Shown here: positions 15,658 to 23,777 of the stretch, piece after piece
How positions within the stretch are numbered: position 1 is the first letter of the stretch
Layout of the letters: each line of letters starts with the position of its first letter
Position numbers and translations under genes: made by a program
Notes under the pieces: model-generated
The model's database searches: none
The model's input: the letters and a program-made list of their open reading frames with translations, nothing else
Told to the model about the DNA's origin: nothing
Assembly: GCF_003285545.1 (NCBI RefSeq)
Contig: NZ_QLNV01000001.1
Span: 372,001-436,000 of the forward strand
Reading direction: 5' to 3'
Source of the DNA: Sinomicrobium soli
GTDB taxonomy: Bacteria > Bacteroidota > Bacteroidia > Flavobacteriales > Flavobacteriaceae
DNA length: 64,000 bases

Positions 15658-16872
15658 TCACAAACCCTCGCTCAACAAAAAATCAGTAATATATAGATGT
15701 TTCACTCCTTCCACAGTATCCTTCCAGAATTCGTCCATGGTCACTACATACTTGGGATACTGATCTCTCACCGACAAAAGATTTCCGTATTCCCTGTCTA
15801 TGGTCTGACGATTTTCAAGCTTATAAGCTACCTGCACATAAATCTTATTTCCCCGTTTTTCGGCAACAAAATCAATTTCGTTGTTTTCCAGTTTCCCAAT
15901 ATACACCGCATACCCTCTTCTTTTCAGTTCCAGAAAAACAATATTCTCCAGGATCCCGCCTATCATCCGGTCCCGTACGCCCATAGTGGCGTAGATCAGG
16001 GAGATATCGCTTACATAAAACTTCTCCTGTGTTTTCAGGATTTCCTTTCCTTTAATATCATAACGGGGGACACGGTACAAAATAAATGATCCTTCCAGGG
16101 CATTCAGATAGTTGTAAATCGTATTAATATCTACTTTGCGCTGCTGGCTCTTAAAATAATCCGCTACATTTTTTCCGGAGAATGTATTTCCTATATTATC
16201 AAATGCATATTTTATGACGCGTTCCAACAGTTCTACATCACGGATCCCGTACCGCTGAACGGTATCTCTCAGGATAACGGAAGAGTAAATATCATAAACG
16301 ACCTTATATGCCGATTCTTCCGTATAATCCGTCGTATGAATAACGGGAAAGCCTCCTTTTCGGAGATATCTCAAAAAAAGCCCTTCGCTATCCTGATCTT
16401 CCGGAAAATAGCTGTTCCTGAAATCCAGAAATTCGCGATAGGAAAGTGTGTACACAGAAATTTCCACATATCTCCCAGCCAGATAGGTAGCGAGTTCAGA
16501 AGACAATAAGTGAGAATTGGAACCTGTGAGATAGATATCCACTTCAAAATCGACGAGAAATGAATTTATCGCTTTTTCCCATCCTTTCACCTCCTGTATT
16601 TCATCCAGAAGCAAATAGTACTTCCCGGAGCTCTTTATTTCTTTCTTAACATATCGATATAAATTTGCAGCCTGTAAAAGTTCGGTATAGTCAAAGCTTT
16701 CGAAGTTGATAGCAATAAGCTGTTCCTGCTTCACTCCTTTTGCCAGCAACTCTTTTTTTAACAGGCGTAATACCGTTGATTTCCCCGAACGACGGATCCC
16801 GGTAATGATCTTTACCTGGGGTTTATCAATGAAGTCTTTTATCTGCTCTATATAAATCGGTCTTGAGATCAT
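15658..16872 (-). CDS. AAA ATPase with DUF4143 domain
   Basis: 404 residues. The N-terminal AAA domain has Walker A GIRRSGKSTVLRLL (about 25-38) and Walker B YYLLLDEIQEV, followed by a GSNSHLLSSELATYLAGR sensor/Arg-finger stretch. The C-terminal part has the DUF4143/DUF234-type nuclease-like fold (LENIVFLELKRRGYAVYIGKLENNEIDFVAEK). Such ATPases are common accessory genes in Bacteria and Archaea, and their function is not established. It interrupts the capsule gene order between dehydratase and aminotransferase and is probably an inserted accessory gene. A palindrome GGTTATAACC lies just upstream of its start. Confidence 0.85.
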   Translation of the reverse strand: MISRPIYIEQIKDFIDKPQVKIITGIRRSGKSTVLRLLKKELLAKGVKQEQLIAINFESFDYTELLQAANLYRYVKKEIKSSGKYYLLLDEIQEVKGWEKAINSFLVDFEVDIYLTGSNSHLLSSELATYLAGRYVEISVYTLSYREFLDFRNSYFPEDQDSEGLFLRYLRKGGFPVIHTTDYTEESAYKVVYDIYSSVILRDTVQRYGIRDVELLERVIKYAFDNIGNTFSGKNVADYFKSQQRKVDINTIYNYLNALEGSFILYRVPRYDIKGKEILKTQEKFYVSDISLIYATMGVRDRMIGGILENIVFLELKRRGYAVYIGKLENNEIDFVAEKRGNKIYVQVAYKLENRQTIDREYGNLLSVRDQYPKYVVTMDEFWKDTVEGVKHLYITDFLLSEGL

Positions 16873-16883
16873 GATTTTTTTAT

Positions 16884-16893
16884 GGTTATAACC
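16884..16893. promoter_or_regulatory. Palindrome GGTTATAACC upstream of the DUF4143 gene
   Basis: A perfect 10-bp palindrome 12 bp upstream of the start codon. Related TATAAC half sites follow at about 16928-16933 and 16944-16949. A TATTTTTG -7-like box lies immediately upstream on the minus strand. It could be an operator, but no partner regulator is evident. Confidence 0.4.
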
Positions 16894-16979
16894 ACAAAAA
16901 TAATAATTATATGTTATTTTTTATGCCTATAACCCTAAAAACTTATAACAAAGACTAAGAGACTATCTGAAATTCCGGT

Positions 16980-17034
16980 TTCTCCAACAGCACAACGGAA
17001 AAACGGGAGATTCCTCCTCATGGTCGGAATGACA
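16980..17034 (+). repeat. A-family repeat, right half
   Basis: Interior and right end only: tctccaacagcacaacgg to TGGTCGGAATGACA. It is directly followed by the next composite element. Confidence 0.75.
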
Positions 17035-17039
17035 TTCCT

Positions 17040-17448
17040 GTCATTCAGAGACCTAACGTTTGGGCAACCGCATAAATGAAGATAACGTTTTAGTCTTCAT
17101 TTATCAAATGTGATAAACCTACACATAACTCCTCCCTTCAGACGAAGGGAGGTGGCTCATCTTTGATGAGACGGAGGGTTTTGAAAGCCCGGATCATAAG
17201 GATAATCCCAAACCTTTGGGAATATACGTTAAAGTTCAGGCCGGTCAAAACTCCCCGGCCAGCATAGCTGCCCACCCCTCCCAGCCTGTCCGGCAGGCAG
17301 GTTCGTCTGAAGAGGGGAATTTTTGAAATGGAGCAACTTACCATAGATACGTCATGGGTAACGCAGTGAAGAATCTGCCCCCCGGCTCAAAGAATTTTCA
17401 ACAGCAGCACCGAAAGACCGGAGATTCCTCCCCATGGTCGGAATGACA
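17040..17448 (+). repeat. Composite A-family repeat containing B element copy 3
   Basis: GTCATTCAGAG at 17040-17050 is followed by B3 (17051-17361, ending acgtcatgggta). The A interior then continues (gaagaatctgc, aaccgaaagaccggagattcc) and ends GGAATGACA at 17448. Confidence 0.82.
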
Positions 17449-17455
17449 ATACCCT

Positions 17456-17666
17456 GTCATTCAGAGACCTAACGTTTGGGCAACCGCATAAATTGAGATG
17501 ACATTTTTCTTAATTTTAGCACAATTTGCACATCACAACTAAAATATCTGTATATCAACACATTACATGCTACACCCCAAAACACGTCATGGGTAGCGGA
17601 GCGAACCTGCCTGCCGGCAGGCAGGGAATCTCAACCCCAGCCCAAAGGAACTTTAACAGCATAACG
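17456..17666 (+). repeat. Composite A-family repeat containing C element copy 1 and P palindrome
   Basis: GTCATTCAGAG is followed by the 130-bp C element (17467-17596, cctaacgtttgggcaaccgc to acgtcatgggtag), then cggagcgaa, the P palindrome (17606-17625) and gggaatctcaacccc. It ends in cataacg, seven bases before the aminotransferase stop codon. The normal right end GGAATGACA is missing. Confidence 0.82.
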
Positions 17667-17672
17667 TCAAGA

Positions 17673-18791
17673 TCAGACCCCCGTCAACCCTTCCCGTATT
17701 CTTTTACGGTCTTCATCCGTAAGATTAGACCCGGAAGGCAGGCAGAGGCCGCGGTTAAAGATATCTTCGGCTACGCTTCCGCCATAATAGGGGGCCTCCC
17801 CGAATACCGGTTGCAGGTGCATGGGCTTCCATACCGGGCGGCTTTCGATGTTTCCGGACTCCAGGGAAAGGCGTATTTTTTCACGGGCGTCGTAACTATC
17901 GGTCAGAATGGCAGTAAGCCAGTGGTTACAGCAATAATCGTCCCCTGGTTCGTTAAACACCGTAATGTTTCCTGCCCCTTTAAAAAGGTTCACATAAAAA
18001 TCGTGCATGGCCCGGCGCTGCGCCACCCGGTCGTTCAGCACTTCCATCTGCCCGCGGCCTATACCGGCACAGATATTAGACATGCGGTAGTTATACCCGA
18101 TATGCGAATGCTGGTAATGCGGCGCATGGTCTCTCGCTTGTGTAGCCAGAAACACTGCTTTTTTCTTTACTTCTTCGTCCGGGCATACCAAGGCCCCGCC
18201 TCCCGAAGTGGTGATGATCTTATTCCCGTTAAAAGAGAGTATGCCCATTCGTCCGAAGGTCCCGCAATGTTGCCCCTTGTAGGTACTCCCCAGGGCCTCC
18301 GCGGCATCTTCTATGACGGGGATATCGTATTTACCTGCAACAGCATGTACCTCTTCCACCTTATAGGGCATCCCGTAGAGATGTACGGCAATAATGGCTT
18401 TCGGCTTTTTACCTTTGGCTATCCTGTCCTTAATCGCCTCTTCAAGGACCTCCGGGCACAGGTTCCAGGTATCGGGTTCGCTATCCACAAACACCGGGGT
18501 TGCTCCCAGATAAACAATAGGATTGGCCGAGGCCGAAAAAGTCAGGCTCTGGCAGATCACCTCATCCCCGGCCTTTACCCCGGTAAGGATAAGTGCCAGA
18601 TGCAGGGCCGCAGTACCCGCACTCACGGCGGCTACCTCTACTTTTCCCCCGAGATATTCCCTGATATCCGCTTCAAAACCATTGACATGAGGCCCTAACG
18701 GGGCTACCCAGTTGGTATCAAAAGCCTGTTGTACGTATTTTTGCTCATTTCCGCCCATGTGGGGGGAGGAGAGCCAGATCTTTTCTGACAT
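17673..18791 (-). CDS. DegT/DnrJ/EryC1/StrS-family sugar aminotransferase (PglE-like)
   Basis: 372 residues, usual length. The fold-type I pattern includes SAGTAALHLALI, DEVICQSLTFSASANPIVYLGATPVFVD, VIEDAAEALGS (PLP-stacking/Asp region) and LSFNGNKIITTSGGG, whose Lys should bind PLP. It would transfer an amino group from glutamate to a UDP-4-keto-6-deoxyhexose, the product expected from the 4,6-dehydratase at 13230. The first 76 bases of the gene are duplicated in decayed form at 20422-20540, beyond the AlbA_2 gene that now lies upstream. Confidence 0.92.
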   Translation of the reverse strand: MSEKIWLSSPHMGGNEQKYVQQAFDTNWVAPLGPHVNGFEADIREYLGGKVEVAAVSAGTAALHLALILTGVKAGDEVICQSLTFSASANPIVYLGATPVFVDSEPDTWNLCPEVLEEAIKDRIAKGKKPKAIIAVHLYGMPYKVEEVHAVAGKYDIPVIEDAAEALGSTYKGQHCGTFGRMGILSFNGNKIITTSGGGALVCPDEEVKKKAVFLATQARDHAPHYQHSHIGYNYRMSNICAGIGRGQMEVLNDRVAQRRAMHDFYVNLFKGAGNITVFNEPGDDYCCNHWLTAILTDSYDAREKIRLSLESGNIESRPVWKPMHLQPVFGEAPYYGGSVAEDIFNRGLCLPSGSNLTDEDRKRIREGLTGV

Positions 18792-18840
18792 GGATTTGTT
18801 TTTTTTAAACGTAAGACTTCTGGATGTATTACTTATGATT
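18716..18840 (-). repeat. Duplicated 5' end of the aminotransferase gene (intact copy)
   Basis: The first codons and leader of the aminotransferase gene. A degenerate copy lies at 20422-20540. The longest exact match is 31 bp (tatcaaaagcctgttg continuing to ttgctc). The pair brackets the AlbA_2 gene. Confidence 0.85.
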
Positions 18841-18867
18841 TCAGGACGTAAGATATCGCTATATAAA

Positions 18868-20337
18868 TCATTCTTTCTCTTTACCCAGTATTTTTATTCC
18901 TTTATTTGTTAACCTATAACGCTGTAGTTTACTATTGGGTTTATCAGGTATGGTCATTTTTACAAAACCTTGCTCCAAGGCAGGTTTCAGATAGTTAGAC
19001 CGAAAGTTTTCCCTATGGGAAAGCCCTAATTTTTCCTGTATGGCCTGTCTGTCCATTTCCCCTTCCAATACTTTAATAAGTGTTTTAACTTGCTCGGTAA
19101 CTTGCTCGGTAACTTGCTCGGTAACTTGCTCGGTAACTGGTTTATCATACACTTTCGACAAGCTCACGGTGACTTCAAATACCGTAGACAACTCAAAATT
19201 AAAAAAAGCATATCCGTTGCCATTAGCCTGAAGTTCCTCATTAACCCTTGAAACTCCACGGCTAAAGCGATTAACATATCCCAATACCTTCATTGCCTCA
19301 GCAATTACCGGGTTGCGATAATCGTTGACATTCGGAAAGTTCTCCGGCCGGGCATTACCATACAGGCCTCCGGCATTCATGATCTCAATACGGTCGTCAA
19401 ACTGATATAACCGGATCGGCATATTCGACTGGTAATCCCGGTGCATTACCGCATTCATGACCAACTCACGCAATGCCCAATACGGATAATTGACCGCCTG
19501 CTCTTCCCGAAGTACAGAAACAGGCACCGGCTTTCTATCCACAAGAGCAGTATCAATAAAGGTATCCAGTCTTGCCAGTAATGAGACCAGATCTCCCGAA
19601 AATTTAATTTCCTTTAATACATCACCCGCTCTGCCGGTTCCGGAAAACCTCACATATTGCAAATACGCTCCCGGCAGAAAAAACTCCGGGTTCTTTCCCA
19701 GCAAGAGCAATCCGGCTACGGTTGGCGTATTCCTCCCCACATCAAATAAACGCAAAGATGCCAGTTGTTCAGCTATATTTCTCCGGTCTGCCGCCAACAC
19801 ATCTTCTGCCATAGCCCTGGGAAGATACTGATGTCTGAATATTTTCTCCCGCAAATCATTCAGGGAGGCTCCTGAAAAAGGACAACTATCATAAGAAGCT
19901 ACACCGGCTTGTCTGCGCTCGGTCAACAAACGCTCTTCCGCTTCATTGGCCACGGCCTTCCTTGGCCCTATCCTTATCCAAACCCTGCCTTTATATCGTA
20001 CCGGCGGAAAAACAGAAGGCTGTACCTCGACTACGGCTACATCACCTTCCGGGAAAGAAACTTTTTCCACCTGCATCACCGGCGGCGGTAAAATGTTTCC
20101 TTCCGAACGCAGGGCTCCGAGGTTTTTAAGCAGTTCATCGGTGACCTGTAATCCCGAAAGCGTGCCGTCATCCTTAACTCCGATCAGCAAATACCCCGGA
20201 ATACCGTGATGGGGCAGATCGTTGGCAAAAGCACAAACAGCCTGTGCAAACTTATCCGTATTGTGTACCGAAACGGTACGCTCAATACGATCGCTTTCAT
20301 CAGAAGTTATTAATGGTATGATCTCTTGCTTCAGCAT
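18868..20337 (-). CDS. AlbA_2 (Schlafen-type) domain and HATPase-like transcriptional regulator
   Basis: 489 residues. The N-terminal AlbA_2 putative DNA-binding domain (about 15-135) includes VCAFANDLPHHGIPGYLLIGVKDDG. The middle part resembles the C-terminal ATPase-like region annotated as RecG-like (RELVMNAVMHRDYQSN, IEIMNAGGLYG), and the C-terminus is a winged helix (about 425-489). Between them is a linker of four TEQV repeats, encoded by a 12-bp tandem repeat at 19087-19134. Such proteins are often labelled RecG helicases but lack helicase motifs. It breaks the capsule gene order and is bracketed by copies of the aminotransferase 5' end, so it is most likely an inserted accessory gene. 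Confidence 0.85.
   Translation of the reverse strand: MLKQEIIPLITSDESDRIERTVSVHNTDKFAQAVCAFANDLPHHGIPGYLLIGVKDDGTLSGLQVTDELLKNLGALRSEGNILPPPVMQVEKVSFPEGDVAVVEVQPSVFPPVRYKGRVWIRIGPRKAVANEAEERLLTERRQAGVASYDSCPFSGASLNDLREKIFRHQYLPRAMAEDVLAADRRNIAEQLASLRLFDVGRNTPTVAGLLLLGKNPEFFLPGAYLQYVRFSGTGRAGDVLKEIKFSGDLVSLLARLDTFIDTALVDRKPVPVSVLREEQAVNYPYWALRELVMNAVMHRDYQSNMPIRLYQFDDRIEIMNAGGLYGNARPENFPNVNDYRNPVIAEAMKVLGYVNRFSRGVSRVNEELQANGNGYAFFNFELSTVFEVTVSLSKVYDKPVTEQVTEQVTEQVTEQVKTLIKVLEGEMDRQAIQEKLGLSHRENFRSNYLKPALEQGFVKMTIPDKPNSKLQRYRLTNKGIKILGKEKE
19087..19134 (-). repeat. Coding 12-bp tandem repeat, 4 units (TEQV)4
   Basis: Four identical units of aacttgctcggt on the plus strand, in frame with the AlbA_2 gene. 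Copy number changes would keep the reading frame and only change linker length. Confidence 0.95.
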
Positions 20338-20421
20338 TTTTCGGGTTACCGCTTGTCGAACTCGTCTTGTAACATTATATCTTTTATAGGAAATTCAGCC
20401 GTTTTTGTCCGGCTACCTCAT

Positions 20422-20540
20422 TATCAAAAGCCTGTTGTACGTATTTTTGCTCGTTCCTGCCCGTACATGGTGAGTAGAGACCGTTTTTTCTTATAGAGAT
20501 TTTTTTTGATGTATGACTTACGACTACAGGATGTAGGACA
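20422..20540 (-). pseudogene. Decayed copy of the aminotransferase 5' end
   Basis: It matches 18716-18840 with a 31-bp exact core, then diverges through substitutions and small gaps in the start-codon region. It is too short and damaged to be translated. It lies just downstream of the ATP-grasp gene, where the original aminotransferase start would have been before the AlbA_2 gene intervened. A GAACTCGTCTTG 12-mer at 20358-20369, identical to the end of the MITE at 49688, lies between it and the AlbA_2 gene. Confidence 0.8.
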
Positions 20541-20586
20541 AACATCCCTTCGTTTATTGGAAAACATACATCACTGTTTTCTTATC

Positions 20587-21597
20587 TTAATTCACTCTTA
20601 ACAAACGATCGCATTTGGAAAACATAATGCCTTCCTTGTACTGCATATACTTTTCTATTTCTGTACCTCCTTTTAACCATTCCAGGTAAATCGCCGCAGT
20701 ATTCACCCCTGCCTCATGGGAAAAAGGGTAGCCCCCACCAAAACGGGGATTCAATTCAAGTACGTAAAGTTCTCCCTGATGTTCAAAAACATCGCAATCC
20801 AGGTTTCCGACATGACGAAGTTGTTCCCCTATTTCCCTGCCGATCTGTTCAAATTTCTCATCAATTACAGAAACGGCTTTATCCGTTTCTCCCGAACGCA
20901 TAGCGAGTTTCTGTCGTACAAAAGTTCCTGTATAATTCCCTTCAAAATCATTTAATATATCCATTCCGTATTCCTTACCCGGAATTTTTTCCTGAATCAG
21001 GATGGCATGGTCAATATCTTCCTTACTCGCTTCGGCAAGAATCGTTCTTTTTAAACGCATGGATTGCAATTTATAGGCCAATTCCAATTCCTCCATATCT
21101 TCGGGAAAATCAATACCTATGGACGCACTTCCCCATCTCGGCTTTATTACCAGCGGGAATGCTAACTCTCCTAAACTTAATGCTTTTTTAGCTTCGTTTA
21201 AGTCAATAAACGTTTTCGGGGATTTCAGGCCATTCTGCTCCAGGAATTTGACTGTTTCCCATTTATCAAATGCAATTTTCACTGCATTCCCATCAGACAC
21301 AATAACCCTTGTCCCCAAAGCTTCTAACTGAATTTTGACTTCACTCAAAACCGGAAGTTCCAGATCGTTTAAGGATATGATAGCCTTTATATTATTTTCC
21401 CGTACAATTTTCACTAAAGAAGGTATATACTCAACACTGTATATAGCCGGAACCTGAATAGCTATGTCTGCATCGACCAAAGCAGGTGCTGTAAGCTGCA
21501 TATCAGTGGCAAAAACCTGCCCGCCCCCCCGTAGCGCTTCTTTAAAATAGTTAATTAAATAGTTGCGCCTTCCTGCACAAGTGAATAGGATGTTCAT
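20587..21597 (-). CDS. ATP-grasp enzyme (carbamoyl-phosphate-synthase-like)
   Basis: 336 residues. The N-terminal Rossmann-like part starts MNILFTCAGRRNYLINYFKEAL. The ATP-grasp core has FPLVIKPRWGSASIGI (ATP-binding lysine and glycine loop), VIDEKFEQIG and the metal/ATP site YVLELNPRFGGGYPFSHEAG. Enzymes of this type ligate a carboxylate to an amine or similar group through an acyl phosphate. It is co-directional with, and 3 bp from, the PLP enzyme gene upstream, so the two may act in sequence, perhaps attaching an amino acid to a sugar. The substrate is unknown. It belongs to the AT-rich capsule cassette. Confidence 0.8.
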   Translation of the reverse strand: MNILFTCAGRRNYLINYFKEALRGGGQVFATDMQLTAPALVDADIAIQVPAIYSVEYIPSLVKIVRENNIKAIISLNDLELPVLSEVKIQLEALGTRVIVSDGNAVKIAFDKWETVKFLEQNGLKSPKTFIDLNEAKKALSLGELAFPLVIKPRWGSASIGIDFPEDMEELELAYKLQSMRLKRTILAEASKEDIDHAILIQEKIPGKEYGMDILNDFEGNYTGTFVRQKLAMRSGETDKAVSVIDEKFEQIGREIGEQLRHVGNLDCDVFEHQGELYVLELNPRFGGGYPFSHEAGVNTAAIYLEWLKGGTEIEKYMQYKEGIMFSKCDRLLRVN

Positions 21598-21600
21598 AAT

Positions 21601-22494
21601 TTAATCCGCTAAAAAGTTAAATATTCCTCCAGTATGCCAAAATAGAATATTCTTGTCATTTATATTATTCCTTTCAATAAAATCCAGCATACCGTAAAAA
21701 GCCTTACCCGTATAACAAGTATCCAGTGTAAACCCATATTCTTTAATTGAATTCAGGCTGAGTTCTTTTAATTCACTATTGTATTGTGCATAACCTCCCA
21801 TCAAATAATCATCCAATACAATCGACTCTCTATTCAGACAAGCAATATCATAGTGAGAACATAAGTCTTTATAAAAATCATCGACAATCCTCGTTGCCTG
21901 TTCTGATTTTCTTCCGACTGAGATTCCTATGACTCGGGTTTTTTCAAAACCATATTTATCCAGTCCTGCCAAAATTCCTGATTGCGTAGATCCCGTTCCT
22001 GAAGCGTGAAAAATATAATCAGGAACCCAATTATTCTCATCGCAGTAATCCTTCAATTCTTTTATGGCATTAATATATGCTAATCCCCCTTCAAGCGTAT
22101 GTCCTCCCCCCCAGATATAATAAGGTTTCAAACCTGCCTTTTCATAATTCATCATTGCCCTATCCATGGTAGTACCTATCTCATCAGCCTTACTGACAAA
22201 AATTATGTCTGCTCCCGACAACCGCATAACCTTGGCATTCCCTGACTGCCTTTCAAACTCTTTTTCCGAACCATGTAATACCAGAGAACACTTCATCTTA
22301 TATTGAGCCGCAAATATCGCCACAGCCCTGCAATGATTGGACTGAAAGCCACCTGTTGTAACTAAAGCATTTGCATTTTGAGCAATAATATCTTTGGCCA
22401 TAGCATCCATTTTCCGGCCTTTATTTCCCCCTCCCAAAAAGGGGTAAAGATCATCGCGGAAAACACTAATATTTTCACCAATTTTATGTATCAT
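21601..22494 (-). CDS. PLP-dependent enzyme of the ACC deaminase / D-cysteine desulfhydrase family
   Basis: 297 residues, fold-type II. GGGNKGRKMDAM (about 21-32) holds the PLP lysine in the family's GNKxRK motif; GGFQSNHCRAVA is the cofactor/active-site loop; SGTGSTQSGIL is the phosphate-binding glycine loop. The family includes 1-aminocyclopropane-1-carboxylate deaminase and D-cysteine desulfhydrase, which act on small, often D-configured amino acids. In a polysaccharide locus it may provide or alter an unusual amino-acid substituent; this is inference. It overlaps the PglC-like gene by 11 bp and abuts the ATP-grasp gene. Confidence 0.85.
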   Translation of the reverse strand: MIHKIGENISVFRDDLYPFLGGGNKGRKMDAMAKDIIAQNANALVTTGGFQSNHCRAVAIFAAQYKMKCSLVLHGSEKEFERQSGNAKVMRLSGADIIFVSKADEIGTTMDRAMMNYEKAGLKPYYIWGGGHTLEGGLAYINAIKELKDYCDENNWVPDYIFHASGTGSTQSGILAGLDKYGFEKTRVIGISVGRKSEQATRIVDDFYKDLCSHYDIACLNRESIVLDDYLMGGYAQYNSELKELSLNSIKEYGFTLDTCYTGKAFYGMLDFIERNNINDKNILFWHTGGIFNFLAD

Positions 22495-23110
22495 TCACAG
22501 TTTTTGTATTAGGATCACGAGTCTTTATAAGTGAAGGTATCTGAGGTGTTACAGAAATATCCTTACGTTGCAAAACATTAAGAACAGTTTCCCAGATGAT
22601 TTTGATGTCTAACACAAATGATATTTTTTCGTAGTACTCAACATCGAAAGCCAATCGCTCATCCCAGTTTAAACTATTTCTTCCGTTTATTTGAGCCAAT
22701 CCAGTAATGCCCGGTTTTACCTGATGTCTCAACAATTCTTTTTCTGAATAATAGGGCATAAGCTTGGGGGAAAGGGGTCTCGGACCCACAAATGACATTT
22801 CATTTTTCAATACATTTAAGATCTGAGGAAGTTCATCCAAAGACAACTTTCTTATAAAGCTTCCTATCTTTGTAATCCTATCCCTATCAGGAAGAGAATT
22901 TCCCTTTTCATCATATAGATCTTTCATCGTTTTTAACTTGAATATGTAAAACTCCATATTTTTATATCCTACTCTTTTTTGTTTGAAAAACGGCTTTCCA
23001 TCAAAATGAAAATATAGTACTACAATGACTGGTATCAGGAAAGGAAATATACAGAGCAATATCAGGATAGCCAATAAAAAATCTAAAATTACTTTGATAT
23101 ACTTATACAT
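22484..23110 (-). CDS. PglC-like initiating sugar-phosphate transferase
   Basis: 208 residues from the ATG at 23110, just after the upstream stop codon; a longer start would overlap the acetyltransferase gene. There is one N-terminal membrane segment (about 6-28), then the bacterial sugar transferase motifs KRVGYKNMEFYIFKLKTMKD, LDELPQILNVLKNEMSFVGPRPL and RHQVKPGITGLAQINGRN. It matches the small monotopic PglC/WecA-like phosphoglycosyl transferases that place a (di)N-acetylated sugar phosphate on undecaprenyl phosphate and start repeat-unit assembly. It follows the NeuD/PglD-like gene by one base, as expected for a bacillosamine-type pathway. Confidence 0.9.
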   Translation of the reverse strand: MYKYIKVILDFLLAILILLCIFPFLIPVIVVLYFHFDGKPFFKQKRVGYKNMEFYIFKLKTMKDLYDEKGNSLPDRDRITKIGSFIRKLSLDELPQILNVLKNEMSFVGPRPLSPKLMPYYSEKELLRHQVKPGITGLAQINGRNSLNWDERLAFDVEYYEKISFVLDIKIIWETVLNVLQRKDISVTPQIPSLIKTRDPNTKTVNDT

Positions 23111-23111
23111 T

Positions 23112-23777
23112 CTACATTGTAATTTTATCGTGTACACTCTTATGAAATCGGGCTGGGCTGCCTATCCATAGTTCATTTTCTGGAATGTCTTTTACAACAA
23201 CACTCCCTATTCCAATTGCAGCATGTTTTCCAATTGTTTGCTTTCCCCTAATAGTTGAATTCATTCCTACCCATACACCTTCCTGAATATCTAAATAGGA
23301 CCCCAAACAGGAATTTGCTGTGAAAAAGCAATGTTCATGAATAGTGTTATCATGTCCTATGGAAACATTACTCATTACCAAAGAACATTTACCAATCTCT
23401 GTTCCACATGATACACTTACATTTGGCATTACAACAACTCCTGGTGACAGCTTTACCGAGGGCGACACAAATGATAAAGGGTGTATAAAAGTATAAAGGC
23501 TTTCATCTGGAATATTTAAGTCCCTAAATCTTTTAATTCTTTCAGGTTGCCCTCCCATTTTATAAATTGTAAACAAAAACTTATATCCTTCCCGGGCTAA
23601 CTCCGGAGCTTTATCCAATGTTCCTAACACCGGATAACCATGAATAGTAGTCTCTTCTGCATCGTTCAGTAGACCTATAAATTCAGCTTTTGTCCCAAAA
23701 TTGTTTTTTGCATGATTAATTGCCTCTCCTATAACAATGGCAGTCCCCAAACCCCCAATGATTATTATTTTATCCAT
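23112..23777 (-). CDS. NeuD/PglD-like sugar O/N-acyltransferase (left-handed beta helix)
   Basis: 221 residues. The N-terminal Rossmann-like UDP-sugar-binding domain starts DKIIIIGGLGTAIVIGEAI. The left-handed beta-helix (about 95-210) is built of hexapeptide turns such as VVMPNVSVSCGTEIG and GVWVGMNSTIRGKQTIG. The PglD/NeuD family acylates a sugar amine or hydroxyl with an acyl-CoA. It lies next to a PglC-like gene and shares the locus with PglF- and PglE-like genes, so N-acylation of a UDP-4-amino sugar is the likely reaction. The upstream CitE gene overlaps it by 8 bp, which ties the acyl donor question to the CitE-MaoC-CitE trio. Confidence 0.88.
   Translation of the reverse strand: MDKIIIIGGLGTAIVIGEAINHAKNNFGTKAEFIGLLNDAEETTIHGYPVLGTLDKAPELAREGYKFLFTIYKMGGQPERIKRFRDLNIPDESLYTFIHPLSFVSPSVKLSPGVVVMPNVSVSCGTEIGKCSLVMSNVSIGHDNTIHEHCFFTANSCLGSYLDIQEGVWVGMNSTIRGKQTIGKHAAIGIGSVVVKDIPENELWIGSPARFHKSVHDKITM

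Noticed and set aside
18868-20337. RecG-type DNA helicase
   Set aside because: AlbA_2 proteins are often given this name by homology in their C-terminal region, but no helicase motifs (Walker A, DExH) are present. The same holds for 42021-43406.
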